Assembly (NCBI GenBank): GCA_004151065.3
Contig: NWUY0300000815.1
Span: forward strand, 10,029 to 30,983
DNA: 20,955 nt
Reading direction: 5' to 3'
From: Larix sibirica
Taxonomy: Eukaryota > Streptophyta > Pinopsida > Pinales > Pinaceae
In this document: piece after piece, positions 9,755 to 19,191 of the stretch
Layout: each line of letters begins with the position of its first letter
How positions within the stretch are numbered: the first letter of the stretch is position 1
Position numbers and translations under genes: made by a program
Notes under the pieces: generated by a model
The model's input: only the letters and a program-made list of their open reading frames with translations
What the model was told of the DNA's origin: nothing
Database searches by the model: none

Positions 9755-11597
9755 TGTAATATCCCCAATCAGATTTATGGAGATATTAACTCAATTAGAA
9801 AGGACCAAGTCAAAAAAATTAAAAAGCTAGTAGCTAGAATTAAACTAGAATTGACAGAACTAGTGTTAAGCACAATTAGACCTCCCAAATTATTCACAAG
9901 GTGGACCTGAGGATATGACAAGGATGCAATTAATATGAACAATGGGCCAATACTTTGGAAGTGGCACATTTATGGGTGCTTCACGCCTGGGAATATTTCC
10001 TTGGCAGAGCCAAGGCTATCAATACGCATTCCTCGAGCACTTCTATGGAAACCCAAGGCTTCTATGCTCACTCAAAGTAATAATACCTGTGGTAGACTAT
10101 ATGGAATGTTTCCACCCTAATACACTAGTAATACCAATGTTTAGAAGCAATTTCACAGGGTTTGGAGACCAAACAAGTAAGTGCACTACCCATGACTACT
10201 CAACTAGTTAACTTCCAGACTTTTGCAAATGATCGTAGAGGGTCATAATTCATGAATTAAGGTTGGGGATGGATTCAATAGAGTCATAAGAATATGCAGT
10301 AACTTACAAACTAATAAATGGACTCACAAAAAAAAAATTAAAACAACTTCTATAAAACTTGTCAAGTTTTTAGGCATAGGGCACAAGCCTTGAAAAAGAG
10401 AAATACAAACAACCTAAGGGGATCACGAATTCTTTCTCAGAAATATCACATGAACTCAAATACATATAAATGAATAGAATCAATCTCCTTTATAATTTTA
10501 TAGCAGCATTTTAAATCATTTAGGATCCAAACTTAATAGATAGTTCTCAATCTTTGAGATTTTACAAGATAGGAGCATAAATCTTAAATATGAGAAGGAG
10601 GAGAAGAGATGGAACCATTGTATTAGAGACATAGGAAGAATATGATCATATGTATGCTCATGAAAGGAATAAAAACATTTAATGTATCTCACAAGGGGCG
10701 CAATCACTCCAACTGCTTTCTTCAATGGATGAATCTCATGACACTTTCACATCAATCTTGCATTAATCTTTGCACCAACTTTGGAGGCTCGAATCATTAT
10801 GGATGTTGGATGAATCATACCTACAACTCAGAATATAATGGATGCATTGGAACTATGAATAATACTAGAACAATTTTGCTATGGGGCACATCACGCAAAG
10901 CTGGCTAGGGGCTCATCTCCCAAGTGTCTAAGAAGCGAAGCTCTTAGGACAAATATCGAGAGTGACAAAATAAGTGCACTGGGGCACACCACCTTCCTTT
11001 ATAGAATGAACTATTCTTGAATATACATCACATGTGGTCATTGAAATCACTAATGTACCCTCATTGACTTCTATTGGCATATTCAACTTTTACCTTCTTT
11101 TTTCCTTGCTTTGTTGCCTTTCCGCTTTAGACTAATTTTCTACTTTTGCAACATCTTGCTTTTCTTGGTTTTTCTATGCTTTCCTTCTTTTCCTATACTT
11201 TTTCTTGCATTTCTACTTCTTTATGCTTTTATGTACTTTCCTACCTTTCTACATGCTTTCTTCTTTTCGAAGTTTCCTTCTTTTGTGCCTCCTTCCATCT
11301 TTTTATTGTCTTTGTCTATTTTTCTTATTTTCATCTAATTTCCATTGTGTATGACAACTCATAGGGTCCACAAGACCACTTATGCACCCCCCAGGCCACC
11401 TAGGAATATCACTCAACAAAAAATTAAATAATTACAAAAATAATCATGGCAGAATATCCTAAGTCTTAAAAATTAATTATATCGATAATTAATGCCTAAA
11501 AAAATTAAGCCCTTCCTTATTAAATTTTTATGCCAAAATCTATAGGGTTTGAAGATGTAGTACAATGACTTTAGAGCCTCAGGTATGGAACATTACA
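9755..11597 (-). repeat. 3' LTR
   Basis: This LTR is 1843 bp, with plus-strand ends tgtaatatcccc…ggaacattaca. It aligns over its length with 16365-18195: shared text includes the first ~150 bp, the pyrimidine-rich tract (11092-11330 against 17690-17930) and the end segment gaagatgtagta. The PPT lies directly outside it at 11598. The several open frames within it on either strand are not supported as genes. Confidence 0.92.
11092..11335 (+). repeat. Pyrimidine-rich tract inside the 3' LTR
   Basis: About 240 bp of mostly T and C, with few purines, built from loosely repeated ttctatgctttcct-like units. On the element's own strand it is polypurine. The equivalent lies at 17690-17935 in the other LTR. 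Lack of purines removes stop codons and yields a 75-codon hydrophobic open frame in both LTRs (11111-11338 and 17708-17935), antisense to the element. Confidence 0.7.
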
Positions 11598-11827
11598 GTC
11601 CTCCCCACCCAAAATTGCTTATCCTTAATATGTTGTAGTCTTGGATGGTGCAATGCTTGCGCATTCTCCCAAGTGGCATCTTCATTGGGTAGGACTTTCC
11701 ACAAAGCTAGATACTCCTTAATAATCATATTCCACAACTTCCTTTCTCTTGTTTGCAGAATTATTTTTGATACCAAGATTAGTTGTCCTTCATCATCTAG
11801 TGGTGGAATTTCTACTGACATTGTCAC
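11579..11827 (-). pseudogene. Integrase C-terminal chromodomain segment
   Basis: The text IKEYLALWKVLPNEDATWEN matches the chromodomain that follows integrase in chromoviruses and is thought to guide insertion through histone marks. Aromatic positions (Tyr, Trp, Trp) of the expected fold are present. It is preceded by PPLDDEGQLILV, also typical of the family. A stop at 11828-11830 separates it from the rest of integrase in the same frame. The open frame ends inside the 3' LTR, so the PPT doubles as coding sequence (FWVGRT). Confidence 0.8.
11598..11612 (-). other. Polypurine tract
   Basis: The minus strand reads TTGGGTGGGGAGGAC immediately next to the LTR start TGTAATG. A purine-rich run in this position primes plus-strand DNA synthesis. 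Confidence 0.85.
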
Positions 11828-11887
11828 CTACTTCCCAACTTCTTTCTTAATACATGAGACATGAAATACATAGTGTATTTTTCTACC

Positions 11888-12157
11888 TTAAATTGGAAGA
11901 TCCAATTCATAAGCAGTTTCTCCTACCTTCCACACAACTCTGTAAGGACCATAGAACCTTGGATTTAAATTTTCAGCCTCTTTACCTTTCAAGGATGATT
12001 TCTCGTATGGTTGTATCCTCAAATATACTAGATCATCCACTTGGAAGATACGCTCAGCTGCGCTCCTATCTGCATACATTTTCTATTGATTTTAAGCAGT
12101 CTAGAAGTTGTCCTGGAGTGCCTCCAAAATATTGGGACTTTCTTGGATCCAATATCA
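11888..12157 (-). pseudogene. Integrase C-terminal domain with GPY/F motif (decayed)
   Basis: The segment RFYGPYRVVWKVGETAYEL carries the GPY/F motif of gypsy integrases, which helps DNA binding and multimerisation. The preceding DDLVYLRIQPY is also typical. In-frame stops lie at 11888-11890, three between about 12086 and 12106 (upstream of MYADRS), and 12155-12157. Beyond the first stop the same frame continues with VFHVSCIKK, another family hallmark. Confidence 0.85.
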
Positions 12158-12299
12158 TGCCTTTGGTGCTCTAAAATATCCAAATATCTGATCAACATAG
12201 GTGGAGGCATCATATCCATACAAGGATTTGAAGGGGGACATGCCAATAGACATGTGATAGGTAGTATTGTAGCAGAATTCACCCAAATGCAAAAGTTTT

Positions 12300-12662
12300 T
12301 TATTTCCCTATAACATAGTTTTTGAGATATCCTTCCAGCCACTGATTGGCCCTCTCAATTTTCCCATAAACTTGATGGTGGTAGCTTCTACTAATATCCA
12401 AATATGTTCCCACCAATTTAAACAATTCTTTCCAAAAATCACTAGTGAAGTTACTGTCTCTATCACTGACTATTTTTTTTGGAAACCCATGTAATCTAAA
12501 CACTTCTTTAAAGAAAAGATAAGTAATTTGAGCTTCTAAACTAGTTGATGGAACAAAAAATGAGTGCGCAAATTTAGTAAGTCTATCTACTACAAAAAAA
12601 TATAGTCTTTTCATTGTACTTTGGGAAGACCAGTGATGAAGTCCATTGAAATGCTGTCCCAC
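12300..12662 (-). pseudogene. Integrase catalytic core, copy 2 (decayed)
   Basis: The translation equals copy 1 apart from its ends: acidic residues in VVDRLTKFAH, IVSDRDSNF and GKIERANQW are retained. The frame differs by one from gag-RT because of an extra base in the run of seven A's at 12594-12600. In the main frame the start of the core (SMDFITGLP) is intact and is followed by a TGA at 12611-12613. At 12148-12307 this copy differs from copy 1 by roughly a fifth of bases, in clusters. Confidence 0.85.
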
Positions 12663-12699
12663 TGCTGCTCCGGAATTGGTGGTGGTTGTAGTATCCTAG

Positions 12700-12862
12700 C
12701 TAGATGTATGTGCTAAATTTTATTCTATTTGCATGTGTTTCACTCTCTCACATGCTTCAACACATCCATATCGAGGCGCTTCCATGAGAGCCTCTCTCTA
12801 ACTTTCCCGTAAGTCTTCAAGTAACCAGGATGTACTGCCAAGGGTGAATCATGGGAAACTTA
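12700..12862 (-). pseudogene. Integrase N-terminal HHCC zinc-finger region (decayed)
   Basis: In the main frame the text HDSPLAVHPGYLKTYGK supplies both His ligands, and NTC supplies the second Cys. The first Cys of the HHCC finger is replaced by TGA (12740-12742). More stops follow at 12725 and 12713, and one precedes it at 12860. The stretch LQPPPIPEQQWDSISM leads into the catalytic core. The equivalent in copy 1 is 558-720. Confidence 0.8.
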
Positions 12863-13645
12863 AAAAATATTCTTCTTCAAAGTTGATCCTGGCACCAAAT
12901 AGACTTTTTCTTTGTAATAGATGACTCCATATAACACTTTGTACAAATCATCTCGAATCAAGCCATCTAATACTTCACATGCAAATTTATTTTTAGAGTA
13001 CTCTATTACTAACTGAACTTTCCAATCAACAGGAAATTCCATTGAAGTAAGGGACAATCTCCTAGAAAGAGAATCTGCCACTACATTCATCTTACCCTTC
13101 TTGTACTCTATGTCAAAATCATGGGATTGAATTTTACTCACTAATTTTTTATGCCTATCATTGAGCTCCGTCTGTGTCAGAAAATGCCTTAGATTGTTTT
13201 GATCAATCTTGACAACAAACTTACTCCCCACCAAGTACTGTCGAAACATTCCCAATGCATGCATAATGGAAAACATTTATTTATCATAAATGGAGTAGTT
13301 CCTTTCATGTGGCTACAACTTTCTACTCTCAAAATCTATAGGGTGCCTATTCTGCATCAAAACTTCTCCAATGCCTTCACTAGATGCATCACGCTCAAGC
13401 ACAAATGGTTGAGTGAAATTGGGTAAGGAAAGGACCAAGAAGCTACTCATCACTTCCTTCATTTTTTTGAAGGCCTTCTCATCATCCTCACACCAACAAA
13501 AAGCTTCCTTATTTGTAAGGTCAATCAAAGATGCTTTCAATTGAGAGAATCGCTTGAAAAGTTTTCTATAGTAATTGCAGATCCCAATGAATCCTCTCAA
13601 TTCAGTTACAATCTTGGGGCTTCGCCAAGCAAGAATAGTTTTCAT
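12860..13645 (-). pseudogene. RT connection and RNase H domain, copy 2 (decayed)
   Basis: The text is the same as copy 1 with a few substitutions: Arg replaces Cys just before the first catalytic Asp (ERDASSEG, codon 13388-13390), and changes cluster around 13004-13035. Stops lie at 13313-13315 and 13277-13279, the latter at the expected catalytic Glu. Downstream text (PVDWK, ACEVLDGLI, VIYYKEKVYLVPGS) is the linker between RNase H and integrase typical of this lineage. Confidence 0.85.
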
Positions 13646-13702
13646 CTTCTACATGTGGACATTTAAACCCTCTTCTCCAATCACATGGCCAAGGTGCAAG
13701 AG

Positions 13703-14332
13703 CTACTTCATTCCAAACTCACATTTGAACAACTTTGCATACAGTGATTGTTCTACAAAAATTGTTAGTACATCATCCAAATGTTGCAAGTGTTCATCCC
13801 AAGTCTTGCTATAAATCCGAATCTCATCAAAAAATAATAACACATACTGATGGAGATTCTTACTGAAAACTCTATTCATGCAATATTGAAATGTAGATGG
13901 ATCATTAGTCAAGCCAAAGGGCATGAGTAAAAACTCAAAATGTCCATAGTGGCAGCGGAAAGCTGTCTTCTGAATGTCTTCCTCCCTCATCCTGATTTGA
14001 TGGTAACCAGAATGAAGGTATTTCTTGGAAAATAATTTGTCCCTATATAGCTCATCCATTAGCTCATCAATTCTTTGGATTGGGTACTAGTTCTTAATGG
14101 TCCTCTTGTTTAGAGCCCAGTAATCTATGCACATCCTTAGTGTGTCAGCTTTCTTCTTCACTAGAACTACTGAGGAAGCAAAAGGACTTGGACTTGGCTT
14201 GATGAGTCCCATTTCAATAAGTTCCTTAATAGACCTATTGATTTCATCCTTGGAATTCTTGGGGTGCTTATAGGTTCAATTCATGATGGGTTGAGTTCCC
14301 ACCTCTAACTAAATCACATTCTCCACTCCTCT
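13703..14332 (-). pseudogene. Reverse transcriptase, copy 2 (decayed)
   Basis: Fingers and palm motifs appear in order. The first catalytic Asp is Tyr (codon 14018-14020) and the FxDD box is FFDEI (Glu at codon 13823-13825). Stops lie at 14309, 14276, 14087 and 13703. CIDYWALNKR has Trp where the family has Arg, and LHSGYHQIR has His for Arg; both fit CpG-to-TpG or CpA decay. Confidence 0.9.
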
Positions 14333-14620
14333 ATGTGGTGGTCTACCATGAAGAAGGTCTCCAAAAAAATTCTCATGTTTTTTTAGTAGCCTCTTGATGT
14401 CCTTCGGATGTTGTGATACATCAATGGTGATGCCTTGAGTGGTGATGAGGCATTCAGCAACCCAATCAATGTCTCCATGCCTCAAAATTGACCTCATACT
14501 ATGTGAGGAAACCACTTGATTTGGATAAGTGTTGATACCTTGCAAATCGATCTGCTTTCCATCCAAATCTTGGAATCATATTTGGGGAACTTTATAATTC
14601 ACAAAATGCTCCCCAATGGA

Positions 14621-15052
14621 TTACAACCAATGCACTCCCAACGTCACATTAGTATCAGCCACATTCACCGCATAAAAGTTGTCTGTCAAGGTATAGTCTC
14701 CTATGGTCACTTGCATCTTTGGAATCCACCTAGTACATCCCATGGAGTTATTGCCAGGTATGATGACTGTGAAACCTTCAAAAGTTTCAATAGGAAACTT
14801 CCTTCTTTCGACCAAGGATGCATCAATGAAATTATGGGTAGCACCTCCATCCACCAAAACTGAAACCTTCTGTCCTTGGAACACTCTCTTGAATCTAAGA
14901 GTGTGGAAACGAGGCACTCCTACCAAGATTGCAATCTTTCCACTTGCTAGTGGCAGTTTCTCTTCATTTGCAATCTCATATTCACCATCAAATTCAACTA
15001 GATCCTCCTCATATTTCTCCTTAGCTTCGCTCTCTAAGAACATCTCAATTTA
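14621..15052 (-). pseudogene. Retropepsin-type protease, copy 2
   Basis: The active-site text VLVDGGATHNFID keeps the catalytic Asp, and the domain has no internal stop between 15050 and 14623. It is the least damaged domain of the polyprotein. It is identical to copy 1. Confidence 0.85.
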
Positions 15053-15067
15053 AAGTGCCTTTCCTTT

Positions 15068-15109
15068 ACATTTGTGGCCTACAACCCATGGTTCTTGGTA
15101 AGTGAAACA
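15068..15109 (-). pseudogene. Gag zinc knuckle (one Cys lost)
   Basis: The text CFTYQEPWVVGHKC is a CCHC-type nucleocapsid knuckle of the spacing found in plant chromoviruses, but its second Cys is Tyr (TAC, a single base from TGC). A TAA lies directly before it (15110-15112). RNA binding by this finger would be lost. Confidence 0.7.
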
Positions 15110-15133
15110 TTACTTTCTCCTCCTCAATTCATC

Positions 15134-16318
15134 TCAATATTTGGAATTGTAATCCTTCTCTAAGGTGCCAGTCAAATTACTCAAGGGATTCCTTTGAATA
15201 TTGAACTTGGTAGGCATAGGATCCTTAGGAGGAAATCTAGTCCTTGGGATGGCATCTTGTAAATCTCTAGTTCTTCTCATTGAATCCCACCGACAATATG
15301 GTCTATAGGATTTGACCAACCCCTTCAATGGTTTTGCTAATCCTTCTATGAATAAGACGATCAAGTGAGCTTCTGATATATCACTAACCATTACAGCTAG
15401 CTTCTGGAACTTAGAAATATAGGCCTCGGGACTTCTCGATTGTCTCATATGCACTAGCTCCCTGAAGGATATCTTAGGATCCTTCCAATCAAACCTCTCT
15501 GTCAACCTCATTGTGAAATCCTCATAGGTTGACACCTGATCATGCCCCAATGTTTTCATACCATGGAACCACCAATCATTTGCTTCTCCCTCAAGATGCA
15601 AGGTTGCCATTTTGATGGCATCCTTTTCAATCATGGGATTCAATCAAAAATAGGTATCTAATTTCTGGATCCATGCACTGGCAGTACACTTGGATGAACC
15701 ATTGAAGTATGGGAGAGATATCTTAACAATAAAATTCCTTAGATCAAAATTCTGTGCATCCATCATGTTTCCCCCTCTTGGATGGTTTTTGTATTGAGCT
15801 TCACATAAATCCTTAAATGGAAAATCTCTTTCTCAATCTTCACTCAAAGTTTGATACTCTGCATAGCGATCCTCCCATGTAGCAATGGATTCACTCTGCA
15901 CTCTTGGTTCCTCTTTATTCTCTTCGGTGAACTTGGGAATGGTATGTCTTGTCTGACCCTTGATATGACTTTTGAATTCATGGGGACTATTGTGGGGTCC
16001 TTTTTAAAAAAATAGAGTCTCCCCAAATACCTTCTTCCCTTCATGTTGGTATCCATTGCCACTCCCTTTTCCATCTTTGTTTACCAATCGCTTGGCAAGG
16101 AATTCTCGAGTCTCTTGAACCAAATTGATGATGTTTTGAGATATGTCTTGCAGGAATTTAAGAATGCTCTGAACAAAGTACATGATATATTCTCTTTCAT
16201 CCATTTTAGACATATATTTGTCCCCTTGAAGCTTTCCTTCTGCGGAATCGACCTCATCTTCAACAAGACATTCTTCTGGACCTTTCCCTTTGGGAGGGGG
16301 AATTCTCTTATGACTCAT
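15134..16318 (-). pseudogene. Gag (capsid-type) region, copy 2 (decayed)
   Basis: The Retrotrans_gag core is HLEGEANDWWF through YISKFQKLA. Upstream in the same frame are a charged N-terminal segment (MSHKRIPPPKGKGPEE…) and the text SLPYFNGSSKC, typical of the region before the core. Stops lie at 16004, 15833, 15644 and 15134. It is identical to copy 1 by eye. The ATG at 16316-16318 is chosen because it is the first after the PBS and in frame with everything downstream. Confidence 0.85.
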
Positions 16319-16351
16319 GAAAGATAATCAAGAGAAGGTTCATAGGACCAT

Positions 16352-16363
16352 GCTATGATACCA
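16352..16363 (-). other. Primer binding site, copy 2 (tRNA-iMet type)
   Basis: The minus strand reads TGGTATCATAGC, separated by one base from the 5' LTR end. One mismatch from the usual initiator-Met PBS. Confidence 0.9.
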
Positions 16364-16364
16364 C

Positions 16365-18195
16365 TGTAATATNCCCCAATCATATTTATGGATATATTAA
16401 CTCAATTGCAAAAGACCAATTAAAAAAAATTAAAAAACTAGTAGCTAGAATTAAACTACAATTGACAGAACTAGTATTAAGCACAATTAGACCTCCCAAA
16501 TTCTTCCCAATATGGAACTAAGTATATGATAAGGCTGAAATTAATATGACAAATAGGACAATACTTTTACAATGGCACATTTATGGGTTCTTAACACCTA
16601 GGAATATTTCCTTGGCAGAGTCAAGGCTATCAATGCACATTCCCCAAGGACTTCTATGGAAAATGAAGGCTTCTGGTGTTCAGTGAAAGTTATAAGACAT
16701 GTGGTAGACTATATGGAATGTACCCACCTTGATACAACATTAATACCAAGTTTTAGAAGCAAATTTATATGGTTTGGAGTCCAAACAAGCAAGTGCACTA
16801 CCTAGGACTACTCGACTAGTTCACTTCCAGACTTTTCCAAATTCCCTCAGAGGGTCACGAATTCATGAATTAAGGATGGGGATGGATTCAAAATATTCTT
16901 TATAATATTTATTAACTTACAAACTGAGAAATGGACTCACATACAACATTTTATAACAATTTCTGTAAAACTAGTCAATTTTCAAGGCATAGGGAGCAAG
17001 CCTTGAAAAAGAGAAATAGAAAAGACCTCATGGGATCATGAATTATTTCTAGGAACTTCCACATGAACTGAAATACATGTAAATGAACAAAAAAAAATCC
17101 ATTATAATTTTATAGCAGCATTTGAAAGTATTCATGACCCAAACTTATCATATAGTTCTTAATCTTTGAGATTTTACAAGATAGGAGTAGAAATATTCAA
17201 TAGGAGAAGGAGGATAATTGCTGGAACCAATGGATCAGATCCATAGGAAGATGATGATAATATGGATTATCATGTAAGGAACCCAAAAATTTAATGTATC
17301 TCACAAGGGGAAAAATCACTCCAAATGCTCTCTTCTTTGGATGAATATCATCACACTTTCACATCAATCTAACATTAATCTCTACACCAATTCTAGAGGA
17401 TCGAATTATTCTAGATGTGGGATGAATAATACCTAAAAATCAGACTCTAATGGATTCACTCAAAATATGAAGAAGACTTGAACAAGTTTTCTATGGGGCA
17501 CATCACTGAAAGCTGGCTAGGGGTGCATATCCCAAGCCTCTAAGAAGCAAATATCTGAAGGACAAAATATGTGCACTGGGGAAAACCAAATTCCTTTATA
17601 GAATGAATGAGTGTTCAAAATACATCGAATGTGGTCATCCAACTCACTAATGTGCTCTCATTAACTGCTTTTGGTAACTTCATCTTTTACCTTCCTTTTT
17701 CCCAGCTTTGTTGCCTTTCCACTTTAGAGTGATTTTATTCTTTGGCAACTTCTTGCTTTTCCTGGATTATCTTTTATTTCTTGATTTTCCTATGATTTTT
17801 CCTACTTTTATGCTTCTTTCTTGTTTTATGTACTTTCTTGGATTTTTGCATGCTTTCTGCTTTTCAATGTTGCCTTCTTTTGTGTTGCCTTCCATATTTT
17901 TAGTGGCTTTGTGGATTTTTCTAATTTTCTTCTAATTGCCATTGTGGATGACAACTCATCGGGTCCACAAGATCACTTATGCGCCCTCCTTGGCCACCTA
18001 GGAACATCACTCAACACATAATTAAATAATAACAAAAATAATCATGGAACACTATCCTAAGTCTTAAAAGTTAATTATCTTGACAATTAGTGCGTCAAAA
18101 ACTTAACCAATTCCGTATTAATTTTTAATGCCAGAATCTATAGGTGTTGAAGATGTAGTAGAATGAGCATAGAGCCTTAGGGAGGGGACATTGCA
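16365..18195 (-). repeat. 5' LTR
   Basis: This LTR is 1831 bp, with plus-strand ends tgtaatat(N)ccccaat…ggggacattgca. It is homologous to 9755-11597 with numerous substitutions and small indels. It contains an N at 16373 where the other LTR has no extra base, so the N probably replaces nothing. Its T/C-rich tract is at 17690-17935. Confidence 0.92.
16373..16373. other. Single N, likely contig join
   Basis: It sits at the same point, eight bases into the LTR, as the N at 4231 in copy 1. The undamaged LTR at 9755 reads tgtaatatcccc with no intervening base. Confidence 0.8.
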
Positions 18196-18200
18196 TGTTG
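18196..18200. repeat. Target-site duplication TGTTG (right)
   Basis: Exact match to 9750-9754; it marks the end of the element. Confidence 0.9.
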
Positions 18201-18272
18201 TGTCGAATTTTGCACCTAGTTTTACATTTCGTTTTACATCAAGTTTTGTGCCTCATTTTGCATCCAATTATG
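18201..18272. repeat. Degenerate 12-bp minisatellite, right part
   Basis: Continuation of the field interrupted by the retrotransposon, with units such as gaattttgcacc, gttttacatcaa and cattttgcatcc at about 12-bp spacing. Confidence 0.7.
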
Positions 18273-19191
18273 TCACAACCCCAAATTTACGCAATTTTAA
18301 TTTTTTATATATAATTATGTTGATGACATTAATTCTTATGTCGCAAGTTTGTAAAACAATAAGGATTTTGTTCGACTCAGCATCACTTGTCTATAAGGTA
18401 TAAATTGAATTTCAGTATTCTATGCGTCACATAATTACTGATGCAGTTTGGGGAATAAAGTGTCATCCTTATAATGACGACTACATGTTTTTATTACACT
18501 CATGATTGACTCCACTACTGTATTGAATGATTACAGTTTATAATTTTATTTCATACATCTTAACTTGTGAACCTGGTAATATCATTATTATGGTTCTAGC
18601 TTAATGGCCAAGCCATGGCCAACCCTAAGCTATCAACTTACCACTACTTATACTATGGTAATAATAATTCCATGATACATTATAAATAAAAACTTGTTAT
18701 TTTATTAACCTATATGAGGATTATGTCGAAGGTCTAACTTATGGTATTGCTACCATAGTAGACCCCATCCATGATTTGTAACTATATAAGTTTCCATAAC
18801 TTATAAAATATGTACAAATCCTATTTATTATGATCATCGATCTTCTTATTAACATAACCATAGCAACTTGTAAACTATGCACCATCCCTATGCGTATATA
18901 TATAAGTCAAATCATATTCCCGTGTGTCGTATCAAGACTATATGGAAATCGTAATGTTGGTTATGATATCTATGCTATGATGATAGTTTAACTTTGGTTC
19001 TTATGTGTTGTATAGTATAACCATTAAATCTCTATACTGTATTTGATTACGATTTCATTAATTAATGCTGCGATTTTCTTTGGCTTTGGAAGAACCACAA
19101 CGAGGTGCCAACACATATATAGTTTGGTAGAGCCATGTGATGGAATTTATATAGGTCAGTTGTACCAACCTGGACCTGTACGTGGATTTCT
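18273..19191. other. AT-rich intergenic DNA, nothing recognised
   Basis: No gene, RNA or element supported. It begins with tgtcacaacccc, which resembles some LTR termini, but no matching terminus or PBS follows. A small palindrome, ggccaagccatggcc, lies near 18607-18621. Confidence 0.5.

Larger units (their letters stand above)
11579..16318 (-). pseudogene. Gag-Pol polyprotein pseudogene, copy 2
   Basis: One reading frame runs from a likely ATG at 16318 through gag, zinc knuckle, protease, RT, RNase H and the HHCC start of integrase to about 12611, with no frameshift. It is interrupted by 20 stops: 16004, 15833, 15644, 15134, 15110, 15050, 14621, 14576, 14309, 14276, 14087, 13703, 13649, 13313, 13277, 12860, 12740, 12725, 12713 and 12611 (lowest coordinate of each). 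At a run of seven A's (12594-12600) the frame shifts for the integrase core. It has returned to the original frame by 12157 for the C-terminal part, which has further stops at 12155, near 12100, 11888 and 11828. The frame closes at 11579, having read through the PPT and 19 bases of the LTR. No functional product is possible. Confidence 0.9.
9755..18195 (-). mobile_element. Structurally complete Ty3/gypsy chromovirus-type retrotransposon
   Basis: The element is 8441 bp, oriented on the minus strand: 5' LTR 18195-16365, PBS 16363-16352, Gag-Pol 16318-11579, PPT 11612-11598, 3' LTR 11597-9755. It is flanked by perfect TGTTG duplications. LTR ends form a short inverted repeat, TGTAAT/ATTACA (one base changed at the 18195 end). 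Domain order PR-RT-RH-IN and a C-terminal chromodomain place it with plant chromoviruses. All coding domains are interrupted by stops and key residues are missing, so it is non-autonomous. The LTRs differ substantially (about 30 differences in the first 210 bp by eye), which indicates an old insertion. The internal part may be mis-assembled (see findings). Confidence 0.93.

Noticed and set aside
9942-10211. Open frames within the 3' LTR as host genes
   Set aside because: Same region in the other LTR has no matching open frame; translations show no domains.
18273-18284. tgtcacaacccc as the start of another LTR
   Set aside because: No second terminus, target-site duplication, PBS or PPT could be found to the right.
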